From: Algibacter lectus | GTDB taxonomy: Bacteria > Bacteroidota > Bacteroidia > Flavobacteriales > Flavobacteriaceae | Direction of reading: 5' to 3' | DNA: 64,000 nt | Assembly (NCBI RefSeq): GCF_900112395.1 | Contig: NZ_FOLN01000002.1 | Location: forward strand, 496,001 to 560,000 | Part shown: positions 57,237 through 64,000 of the stretch, in pieces | Numbering within the stretch: position 1 is the stretch's first letter | Layout of the letters: each line of letters starts with the position of its first letter | Position numbers and translations under genes: made by a program | Notes under the pieces: generated by a model | The model's database searches: none | The model's input: the letters and a program-made list of their open reading frames with translations, nothing else | What the model was told of the DNA's origin: nothing

Positions 57237-58606
57237 TCGTTCGGCACTCTAAACAATAAAATAATACCACCTATAAAAAAGACAACAAGCACCAAAATAG
57301 CATTTCTCATGGTTCCGGTAATTTGGTCTACGGTAGCAAAAATAACCATACCAATTACAATACCGATTTTCTCAGCAACATCATAAAAACTAAAGTATGA
57401 TGTAGTGTCTTCCGTTTCTGGTAAAAATTTAGAATATGTAGAACGCCCAAGTGATTGCACTCCTCCCATAACCAAACCAACAATACCGGCCGCAATATAA
57501 AACTGCATTGGTGTATGCATTATATAAGCATAAAAACACAAAAACATCCAAACAAAATTAACAGCGATTAGTGTTTTAATATTTCCAAATTTAGATGATG
57601 CTTTTGAGGTTACATAAGCGCCAAGAATAGCAACCAGTTGTATCACCAAAATACTAACAATTAACCCCATTGTTTTTTCACTATCTGTTCCCCAAGAAAT
57701 TTCTTCTTCTCCAAAATAAACAGCAACCAGCATAATAGTTTGTACAGCCATACTAAATACAAAAAATGCATATAGATAGCGTTTCAATCTTAAGTTTTGC
57801 TTTAACTCTTTCCAAACTTCTCTTAATTCTTTTAAACCATTAAAGATGACGGCTCGAGTTACTTTATGTCCAGATTTTGTTCCTTTTGGTAAAAAGTAAA
57901 ATGAATATTGACTAAATAAAGCCCACCAAATTCCAACAGTAATAAAAGATATTTTCATAGCCTTAAACGAAGCTGCGTCTTTAGCCGCATCCATAGCTAA
58001 TTGAATTTCAGCCTCGCTTCCTCTTTCTGTAATAGATGGATCTATACTTAAATCGAATCCAAAAAACTGCGGAAACATCACCATCATTAAATTGAATATT
58101 AACAACAACACACTTCCTAAATACCCCATGGAAAACCCTTTGGCACTTATGCTATCTTGTTGCTCTGGATATGCAATATCTGGTAAATATGAATTATAGA
58201 AAACCAAACTTCCCCAGTACCCAATTAATCCCATAAAATAGAACAACAAACTCAGGTGAATTTGTTCTAAATTAAACCAATACAACCCAACACAACCTAC
58301 GCTACCAACGTAACAGAAAAACTTTAAAAAATTCTTTTTATTACCAACATAATCGGCAATTCCGGAAAGTATTGGCGAAGTAATCGCTACTACCAAAAAG
58401 GTAAAAGCTGTTACAAAAGTTATAAGTGCAGTACTTTTAAATTCGGTACCAAAAGCTCCAACAGTTTTAACTTCTGAAAGAAATAATGCCGAATAAAATA
58501 TCGGAAAAATTGAAGATGCAATAGTTAAAGTATAAACCGAATTTGCCCAATCGTAAAATGCCCAAGCATTTAATAGTTTCTTACTTCCCTTTTCAAGTTG
58601 AATCAT
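57212..58606 (-). CDS. MFS transporter, UMF1 (Atg22-like) family
   Basis: 464 residues with about 12 hydrophobic segments. N-terminal KKLLNAWAFYDWANSVYTLTI is the typical start of the bacterial UMF1/Atg22-like family. A characteristic GGVQSLGRSTYSKFLPE follows in the second half. Inner membrane; the substrate is unknown, and amino-acid efflux is suggested only by the eukaryotic relative. Convergent with metE. Confidence 0.88.
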   Translation of the reverse strand: MIQLEKGSKKLLNAWAFYDWANSVYTLTIASSIFPIFYSALFLSEVKTVGAFGTEFKSTALITFVTAFTFLVVAITSPILSGIADYVGNKKNFLKFFCYVGSVGCVGLYWFNLEQIHLSLLFYFMGLIGYWGSLVFYNSYLPDIAYPEQQDSISAKGFSMGYLGSVLLLIFNLMMVMFPQFFGFDLSIDPSITERGSEAEIQLAMDAAKDAASFKAMKISFITVGIWWALFSQYSFYFLPKGTKSGHKVTRAVIFNGLKELREVWKELKQNLRLKRYLYAFFVFSMAVQTIMLVAVYFGEEEISWGTDSEKTMGLIVSILVIQLVAILGAYVTSKASSKFGNIKTLIAVNFVWMFLCFYAYIMHTPMQFYIAAGIVGLVMGGVQSLGRSTYSKFLPETEDTTSYFSFYDVAEKIGIVIGMVIFATVDQITGTMRNAILVLVVFFIGGIILLFRVPNENKKTALE

Positions 58607-58629
58607 ATAAAAAATTTCGCTAAATAAAA

Positions 58630-58652
58630 AAGCTGCTAATAATTAGCAGCTT
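58630..58652 (-). terminator. Terminator after the M48 peptidase gene
   Basis: A perfect 10-base stem, AAGCTGCTAA (58630-58639) and TTAGCAGCTT (58643-58652), with a 3-base loop. On the minus strand the stem runs into TTTTTTATTT. It lies 29 bases after the stop. Confidence 0.75.
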
Positions 58653-58681
58653 CTAAAGTAAACAAATATTTTATTAAAATG

Positions 58682-59506
58682 TTATATCGCTCTAAACGAT
58701 GTTACGCCAAATTTTGCAGCTTCCTTTTTAGCATCTGGAGCCCATTGCGTTAAGTTATTAATTCGCGTATCGTTAGATGGGTGCGTACTCATAAATTCTG
58801 CAGGCGCATCTCCTCCACTATTAGCTTTCATACGTTTCCATAATTCAGCAGCTTCATCTGGGTTATAACCAGCAACAGCCATTAAGTATAAACCAATTTT
58901 ATCAGCTTCAGTTTCATGACTTCTACTAAAAGGTAACATTCCTAATACATTTGAACCAACACCATAGTACTGGTTAAAAGCATTTCTAGATTGCTCATCT
59001 TGTATAGCTACATTTCCTGCAACCGCTAAACCTTGTTGTACATATCCAGCACTCATACGTTGCTGTCCGTGGTTTGCTAATGCATGCGCAACCTCGTGCC
59101 CCATAATGGCAGCAACTCCTGTTTCGTTTGCTGCTATTGGTAAAATACCTGTGTAAAATACAATTTTACCACCTGGCATGCACCAAGCATTTACAGTTTC
59201 ATCATCTACCAAATTATATTCCCATTTGTAATCATTTAAATAACCAGCATTTCCGTTTGCAGTTAACCAACGCTCAGCTGCAACAGCTATACGCTGTCCT
59301 ACTCTTGTAATCATTTCTGCATCTTTAGTACCTGTTACAACATTATTATCCGTTAAAAACTGATCGTATTGAGCAAAAGCAGTTGGAAACAACTGAGCAT
59401 TAGATACAAATGCCATTGTTTTTTTTCCTGTAAAAGGGTTTGTTGCACAAGAAAATATCATGGCACAAACTCCTAAGGATATTAAAGTAACTTTTAGTTT
59501 CATCAT
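58682..59506 (-). CDS. M48-family metallopeptidase, lipoprotein
   Basis: 274 residues. The lipoprotein signal ends at MIFSC near residue 19. The zinc motif HExxH is in MGHEVAHALANHG (~130) and the third ligand Glu in HETEADKIGLYL. This is the BepA/LoiP-like periplasmic group that handles outer-membrane protein quality control. A perfect TATTTTTG box (59526-59533, minus strand) lies 19 bases before the ATG, giving a very short leader. Confidence 0.92.
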   Translation of the reverse strand: MMKLKVTLISLGVCAMIFSCATNPFTGKKTMAFVSNAQLFPTAFAQYDQFLTDNNVVTGTKDAEMITRVGQRIAVAAERWLTANGNAGYLNDYKWEYNLVDDETVNAWCMPGGKIVFYTGILPIAANETGVAAIMGHEVAHALANHGQQRMSAGYVQQGLAVAGNVAIQDEQSRNAFNQYYGVGSNVLGMLPFSRSHETEADKIGLYLMAVAGYNPDEAAELWKRMKANSGGDAPAEFMSTHPSNDTRINNLTQWAPDAKKEAAKFGVTSFRAI

Positions 59507-59525
59507 ATTGGGTTTTATTAGATCT

Positions 59526-59533
59526 CAAAAATA
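59526..59533 (-). promoter_or_regulatory. -7 box of the M48 peptidase gene
   Basis: TATTTTTG on the minus strand, an exact TAnnTTTG, 19 bases before the start. No clear TTG at -33. Confidence 0.4.
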
Positions 59534-59706
59534 CAAAAACTGTATGTTTAATATTGAGACACATTTTTATTTAATTAGTCACATTCAAATTTAACAAACT
59601 TTGAACATAATAAAAGCGCTTTTTTATGAAAAATATAACTTTAATTAAATTCTATTCTGTTATTTTTAGATTTACACTACGACTGAATTAAAAAACAAAT
59701 TTAAAT

Positions 59707-60189
59707 ATGAATAAGATAATTATAGTACTTGCTTTATTTTTAGCTTTTAGTTGCAATTCTACAGCACAAAAGAAGAAAACCGAGACAAAGAAAACTTTTG
59801 AAGTCACGAAAACAAAATCTGAGTGGAAAGCACAATTATCTGATGTAGAGTATTACGTTTTACGTGAAGCAGGAACCGAACGTGCTTTCTCAAGCGCTTT
59901 AAACAATAACAAAAAACCAGGAACTTACGTTTGCAAAGCTTGCGAAACACCTTTATTTGAAAGTGAACACAAGTTTGATTCCGGTACGGGATGGCCAAGT
60001 TTCGATAGAGAAATTAAAGGTAATGTCGATTTTTCTACCGATTACGATTTAGGATATGCTAGAACCGAAGAACATTGTGGAACTTGTGGCGGACATTTAG
60101 GTCATGTTTTTAACGATGGCCCAAAGCGAACAACCGGAATGCGCCATTGCATTAACGGTGTCTCTTTAAAATTTGTACCTACAGAATAA
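59707..60189 (+). CDS. msrB: Peptide-methionine (R)-S-oxide reductase, lipoprotein form
   Basis: 160 residues. N-terminal lipoprotein signal (LALFLAFSCNS) places it in the periplasm or outer membrane. MsrB motifs: zinc CxxC pairs (CKAC and CGTC), GTGWPSF, GHLGHVF and the catalytic Cys in RHCINGVSLKF. It repairs oxidised Met (R form) in envelope proteins. The second CxxC and signal distinguish it from the cytoplasmic form. Followed after ~40 bases by a DinB-like gene. Confidence 0.93.
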   Translation: MNKIIIVLALFLAFSCNSTAQKKKTETKKTFEVTKTKSEWKAQLSDVEYYVLREAGTERAFSSALNNNKKPGTYVCKACETPLFESEHKFDSGTGWPSFDREIKGNVDFSTDYDLGYARTEEHCGTCGGHLGHVFNDGPKRTTGMRHCINGVSLKFVPTE

Positions 60190-60232
60190 GCTTTTTTGAA
60201 AGTTACCTTCTCCATTTGCTTTTATTGCCTTG

Positions 60233-60802
60233 ATGGATTACATTTATCGCATGGAAAGTTATTTAGAAAGTATTAGAAAACAGTTTGAATATTATAAAGG
60301 TTTAGGCGACAAAACTTTTGATCAATTATCATTTGATGAATTACAAAATGAAATTGCCCAAGATGCCAATTCTATAGCCATTATAACAAAGCATCTTTCT
60401 GGGAATATGCTAAGCCGTTGGACAAACTTTTTAACTGAAGACGGTGAAAAACCTTCGAGAAACCGAAATCGAGAATTCGATGATACTTTTGAAACCAAAG
60501 AGCAATTATTAGAAAGTTGGAATACTGGTTGGGACTGCCTATTTAATGCTATAAAACCTTTAACGGAAAGCGATTTAGAACGCATAGTTTATATCAGGAA
60601 TGAAGGCCATACTGTTACAGAAGCGATAAATAGACAATTAGCGCATTACTCTTATCATATTGGTCAAATTGTTTTTTTAGGTAAAATTTTTAAAGGAAAA
60701 GATTGGCAGATTCTTTCCATCCCTAAAGGAGGATCTAAAGCTTATAACGATAAAAAGTTTAGCGAAGAAAAATCTAGAAAGCATTTTACTGATGATTTAT
60801 AA
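60233..60802 (+). CDS. DinB-superfamily protein (DUF1572)
   Basis: 189 residues from the ATG at 60233; a second ATG at 60251 is equally possible and gives the usual MESYLESIRKQFEYYK start of the family. Four-helix DinB fold with His residues in KHLSGNM, EGHTV and AHYSYHIGQIVFLGK, which form the likely metal site. Bacillithiol- or metal-dependent transferase activity is known for some relatives. Function here unknown. Possibly cotranscribed with msrB. Confidence 0.82.
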   Translation: MDYIYRMESYLESIRKQFEYYKGLGDKTFDQLSFDELQNEIAQDANSIAIITKHLSGNMLSRWTNFLTEDGEKPSRNRNREFDDTFETKEQLLESWNTGWDCLFNAIKPLTESDLERIVYIRNEGHTVTEAINRQLAHYSYHIGQIVFLGKIFKGKDWQILSIPKGGSKAYNDKKFSEEKSRKHFTDDL

Positions 60803-60860
60803 TGGTGGTATTTTGTAATTTAAATTTCGATATTTTAAATTGAAGTGCTTACTGTGATAT

Positions 60861-60884
60861 GATGTCTCCCAGCGTCGACATGAC
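60861..60884 (-). repeat. GTCATGTC-type intergenic repeat, copy 2
   Basis: Read on the minus strand it starts GTCATGTCGACG and ends GAGACATC. The same ends and length occur at 9406-9429 with a diverged centre. It lies in the 319-base gap between the DinB-like gene and ndh, which otherwise holds element C and no gene. Confidence 0.4.
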
Positions 60885-60922
60885 GAAACAAACCCAATAA
60901 TATAAATACTTAAAACATACTT

Positions 60923-61088
60923 TTGCGGATATGCCCTGCGAGAAGGATTGATGCGATATCCTTTTGTTTTACGTTGATTAACTTGTACTTTCGAGTTTAG
61001 AAAAAACGAAAACAATCAAGCCATCACTCTCCTTAAGAAAAAAAACAAAAGATATAGCGGAAAGCCTGTTTGCCATTTTTCATGGCAA
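60923..61088 (-). repeat. Structured 3'-UTR element, copy C
   Basis: Begins 34 bases after the ndh stop, in its sense orientation. Minus-strand blocks in order: a hairpin TTGCCAT-GAAAA-ATGGCAA, GGCTTTC, CGCTATATC, CTTTTGTTTT, a ~70-base variable centre, AAAACAAAAGGATATCGC, CAATCC, AGGGC and TATCCGC. The T-rich and A-rich halves pair. Same plan as 1621-1770 and 27071-27179. Confidence 0.65.
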
Positions 61089-61121
61089 CTCGCTATAAAC
61101 ATTAAACAAAAAAGAGAGAAT

Positions 61122-62405
61122 TTATAATTTAAACTTCTTTTTAAACGGACGAATAATTAAACGTGCTTCGCGATCGAAACGTATGTAATTATACACCCAG
61201 TTTACAAAAACAACCATCCGGTTTCGGAAACCAATTAGGAAAAACAAATGAACAAACATCCAAACATACCAGGCAAAAACACCTTGAAATCTCAATGTTT
61301 TTAAATCGACCACTGCTTTGTTTCGTCCTACTGTTGCCATAGCACCTTTGTCTTTATATTCAAAAGGTTTCATGGGTTTTTCCTCTATAAGTTTTAAAAT
61401 ATTACTCCCCAATTGCTGACCTTGTTGTATGGCGGGTTGTGCCATCATTGGTAAGCCGTTCGGAAACTCATCGGTTGCCATGCAAGCGATATCGCCAATG
61501 GCAAAAATATGCTCGAAGCCTTTTACTTGGTTGCATTGGTTTACTAAAATACGGTTACCACGAGTAACAAAATCTTTAGCATCTAGTCCTTTTATAGTTG
61601 CACCTTGTACTCCTGCTGCCCAAACTACGGTAGCTGTATCGAAGGTTAAATCGGAATTTGTAGTTACTGTTTTACCATCGTAATTAGTTACACGAACGTT
61701 TTTCCATACATGAACGCCAAGTTTCTCAAGAAAGTCTTCGGCTTTTGCCGATGCATTTTCACTCATACCCTTTAATAAGCAACCTCCAGATTGTATAATA
61801 TTAATCTGCGCTAAACGAGTATCTAAATCGGGATAATCTTTTGGAAGAATACCTTTTTTAATTTCGGCTAAAGCACCTGCAAGCTCTACGCCTGTTGGAC
61901 CACCACCTACTATTACAAAATTCATGAGAGCAATACGCTCATGCAAATCAGTCGTTAATAGAGCTTCTTCAAAATTCTCGAGTATTAAACTCCTTAGGTT
62001 TAGAGATTGTGGTATGGTTTTCATGGCCATACTGTGTTTTTCGATTTCCGTATTACCAAAATAATTAGTTTTAGATCCCGAAGCCACCACTAAATAATCA
62101 AATTTTAAATCGCCAATATTCGTTTTTATGGTATTGCAAGTGGTATCAATTTCATTTACTTCTGCAAGCCTAAAGTGAAAGTTTGGAAAATCTTTTAAAA
62201 TTTTACGAATGGGATATGCTATGGAGTCTGGCTCTAGTCCACCGGTAGATACTTGGTATAATAACGGTTGAAATGTATGATAGTTATGTTTATCCAAGAG
62301 TACCACTTGTACTTCTTGTTTTGATAATTTTCTTGCTAAGGCAATTCCTGCAAAACCGCCACCAATTATAATAATTCGTGGGTAACTTGTTTTAGGTATG
62401 TTCAT
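61122..62405 (-). CDS. ndh: Type II NADH dehydrogenase
   Basis: 427 residues from the ATG at 62405. An upstream in-frame ATG at 62453 lies beyond two promoter boxes and is rejected. FAD motif IIIGGGFAGIALA, NADH motif VIVGGGPTGVELA, and FAIGDIA are typical. The C-terminal part (WYVWMFVHLFFLIGF) anchors the protein to the inner membrane. It passes electrons from NADH to menaquinone without pumping protons. Element C lies downstream. Confidence 0.93.
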   Translation of the reverse strand: MNIPKTSYPRIIIIGGGFAGIALARKLSKQEVQVVLLDKHNYHTFQPLLYQVSTGGLEPDSIAYPIRKILKDFPNFHFRLAEVNEIDTTCNTIKTNIGDLKFDYLVVASGSKTNYFGNTEIEKHSMAMKTIPQSLNLRSLILENFEEALLTTDLHERIALMNFVIVGGGPTGVELAGALAEIKKGILPKDYPDLDTRLAQINIIQSGGCLLKGMSENASAKAEDFLEKLGVHVWKNVRVTNYDGKTVTTNSDLTFDTATVVWAAGVQGATIKGLDAKDFVTRGNRILVNQCNQVKGFEHIFAIGDIACMATDEFPNGLPMMAQPAIQQGQQLGSNILKLIEEKPMKPFEYKDKGAMATVGRNKAVVDLKTLRFQGVFAWYVWMFVHLFFLIGFRNRMVVFVNWVYNYIRFDREARLIIRPFKKKFKL

Positions 62406-62423
62406 AAATAATAACTTGCAAAG

Positions 62424-62445
62424 CAAAGGTAGTAAAACAAAGGTA
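62424..62445 (-). promoter_or_regulatory. Tandem -7 boxes of ndh
   Basis: TACCTTTG occurs twice on the minus strand (62424-62431 and 62438-62445), each an exact TAnnTTTG, 14 bases apart. The nearer lies 18 bases before the preferred ATG. They decide the start of ndh. Confidence 0.5.
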
Positions 62446-62581
62446 AATTCCATTTATTACTGGGGCTTCTAATTTATTGAAAACCAAAAGGAACAGGAGC
62501 GTGCTTTTTTTTTCGATTTAAGGCTTTGTTAATTCATTATTACATTTCGATTTTGTAAATTCGTAACCTAAAAATTAACAA

Positions 62582-63958
62582 ATGAGTAAATACGATATTA
62601 TTGTTCTTGGAAGTGGTCCTGGTGGTTATGTAACAGCTATTAGAGCATCACAATTAGGTTTTAAAACTGCTATTGTTGAAAAAGAAAATCTTGGTGGGGT
62701 TTGTTTAAACTGGGGTTGTATTCCAACCAAAGCCTTATTAAAATCTGCTCAAGTTTTTGAATATCTAAAACATGCTGAAGATTACGGTTTAAAAGTAACA
62801 GATGCAGAACACGATTTTGATGCTGTTGTAAAACGTAGCCGTAACGTTGCAGACGGTATGAGTAAAGGTGTTCAGTTTTTACTAAAGAAAAATAAAGTAG
62901 ACGTAATTGATGGTTTTGGAAAACTTAAACCAGGTAAAAAAATAGATGTTGATGGTACTGAATATAGCGCCGACAATATTATTATAGCTACAGGTGCTCG
63001 CTCTCGTGAGTTACCAAACTTACCGCAAGATGGTAAAAAAGTTATTGGATACAGACAAGCCTTAACGTTAAAAGAACAACCTAAGAAAATGATTGTGGTT
63101 GGTTCTGGAGCTATTGGTGTTGAGTTCGCATACTTTTACAACTCTATGGGAACTGATGTAACTATTGTTGAATATTTACCAAACATTGTACCTGTTGAAG
63201 ATGAAGACGTATCTAAATTAGTTGAGCGTTCTTTCAAAAAATCTGGTATTAAAGTAATGACTTCTGCTGAAGTGACTACTGTTGATACATCTGGAGAAGG
63301 TGTGAAAGCTACAGTTAAAACTAGTAAAGGTGAAGAAATTCTTGAAGCTGATATTATTTTAAGCGCTGTTGGTATTAAAACAAACATTGAAAACATTGGA
63401 TTAGAAGATGTTGGAATTGTTGTGGATAGAGATAAAGTAATTGTTAACGATTTTTACCAAACTAATATTCCTGGATATTTTGCTATTGGAGATATTACTC
63501 CTGGGCCTGCTTTAGCACACGTTGCTTCTGCTGAAGGTATACTTTGTGTAGAAAAATTAGCTGGACAACACGTTGAAGCTTTAGACTACGGAAACATTCC
63601 TGGTTGTACTTACTGTACTCCTGAGATTGCATCTGTTGGTATCACTGAAAAGCAAGCTAAAGAACAAGGTTTAGATGTAAAGATTGGTAAATTCCCTTTC
63701 TCTGCTTCTGGAAAAGCTAGTGCTGGTGGAAACAAAGAAGGTTTTGTAAAAGTAATTTTTGATGCTAAGTACGGCGAATGGTTAGGATGCCATATGGTTG
63801 GTGCTGGTGTTACTGATATGATTGCTGAAGCTGTTTTAGGTAGAAAATTAGAAACTACAGGTCATGAAGTTTTAAAAACCATTCACCCACACCCAACAAT
63901 GAGTGAGGCCGTTATGGAAGCTGTTGCAGCTGCTTATGATGAAGTAATACATATCTAA
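62582..63958 (+). CDS. lpd: Dihydrolipoyl dehydrogenase
   Basis: 458 residues. FAD motif VLGSGPGGYVTA, redox-active disulfide GGVCLNWGCIPTK, NAD motif VVGSGAIGVEFA, and the C-terminal His-Glu pair in HPHPTMSEAVMEA. It reoxidises the lipoamide of 2-oxoacid dehydrogenase and glycine-cleavage complexes. No E1 or E2 genes are adjacent. The last 42 bases of the window hold no feature. Confidence 0.95.
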   Translation: MSKYDIIVLGSGPGGYVTAIRASQLGFKTAIVEKENLGGVCLNWGCIPTKALLKSAQVFEYLKHAEDYGLKVTDAEHDFDAVVKRSRNVADGMSKGVQFLLKKNKVDVIDGFGKLKPGKKIDVDGTEYSADNIIIATGARSRELPNLPQDGKKVIGYRQALTLKEQPKKMIVVGSGAIGVEFAYFYNSMGTDVTIVEYLPNIVPVEDEDVSKLVERSFKKSGIKVMTSAEVTTVDTSGEGVKATVKTSKGEEILEADIILSAVGIKTNIENIGLEDVGIVVDRDKVIVNDFYQTNIPGYFAIGDITPGPALAHVASAEGILCVEKLAGQHVEALDYGNIPGCTYCTPEIASVGITEKQAKEQGLDVKIGKFPFSASGKASAGGNKEGFVKVIFDAKYGEWLGCHMVGAGVTDMIAEAVLGRKLETTGHEVLKTIHPHPTMSEAVMEAVAAAYDEVIHI

Positions 63959-64000
63959 TACTATTAGATATTATAAATATAAAAAGTGCGATTCAATATA

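Noticed and set aside
60797-61015. 72-codon minus-strand ORF after the DinB-like gene
   Set aside because: It runs through a dispersed repeat and element C, and has no protein-like pattern.
1-64000. Prophage, insertion sequence, integron or CRISPR array
   Set aside because: No transposase, integrase, phage structural gene, cas gene or regularly spaced repeats were found; the only mobile-like gene is the HNH-type protein at 31022.

Overview
The window is a chromosomal stretch from a low-G+C member of the Bacteroidota, most likely a marine Flavobacteriaceae. The signs are the gene families (TonB-dependent receptor, LytS/LytTR pair, ClpC, flavobacterial-type nitrate assimilation), the Bacteroidota promoter signature TAnnTTTG (with a TTG about 19-20 bases upstream at both tRNA promoters), very short leaders without Shine-Dalgarno sequences, and A+T-rich intergenic DNA. 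There is no prophage, insertion sequence, rRNA operon or CRISPR array.

Left part (1-21.8 kb, all minus strand) is a nitrogen and molybdenum region. From the left edge it holds an operon for nitric-oxide sensing (single-domain response regulator, H-NOX haem protein, PAS histidine kinase cut by the window edge). Next come a rubredoxin-tailed sulfite-reductase-like protein, a nitrate reductase fused to an NAD(P)H diaphorase, a NarK/NasA transporter, a NarL-like regulator, and an operon nirB-nirD-DUF4202-NarX-like kinase. A YdeP/FdhF-like molybdoenzyme and an iorA-iorB-xdhC-mocA group (exported molybdenum hydroxylase with its maturation factors) complete it. Nitrate would be imported, reduced to nitrite and then to ammonium. 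A nitrate two-component system sits inside the cluster, and a 16-base palindrome (TAAGTA-N4-TACTTA) lies at the nirB and transporter promoters and, in weaker form, at two more.

Middle (22-34.3 kb): housekeeping genes (YheT hydrolase, spermidine-synthase-like protein, adenine deaminase, tilS, pabB, aldose epimerase-like, DEAD-box helicase), a free-standing HNH-type protein, a small orphan ExbB/MotA-like channel protein, a LytS/LytTR system and tRNA-Arg.

34.6-41.6 kb (minus strand) is a signalling operon: a YfiR-like periplasmic protein, a TonB-dependent receptor, a lipoprotein, a CHASE8-HAMP histidine kinase, a single-domain REC protein and a REC-histidine kinase. It looks like the YfiR/YfiN repressor-sensor pair rewired to phosphotransfer.

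Right part (42.4-64 kb): tRNA-Pro and tRNA-Ser, a PgpH-type c-di-AMP phosphodiesterase, thiolase, NlpC/P60 peptidase, TPR protein, gyrA, clpC, lrp/metE, a UMF1-type transporter, M48 peptidase, msrB, a DinB-like protein, type II NADH dehydrogenase and lpd.

The most unusual non-coding signal is a family of three structured elements at about 1.7, 27.1 and 61.0 kb. Each lies just downstream of the stop codon of a minus-strand gene, all in the same sense orientation, with shared blocks.
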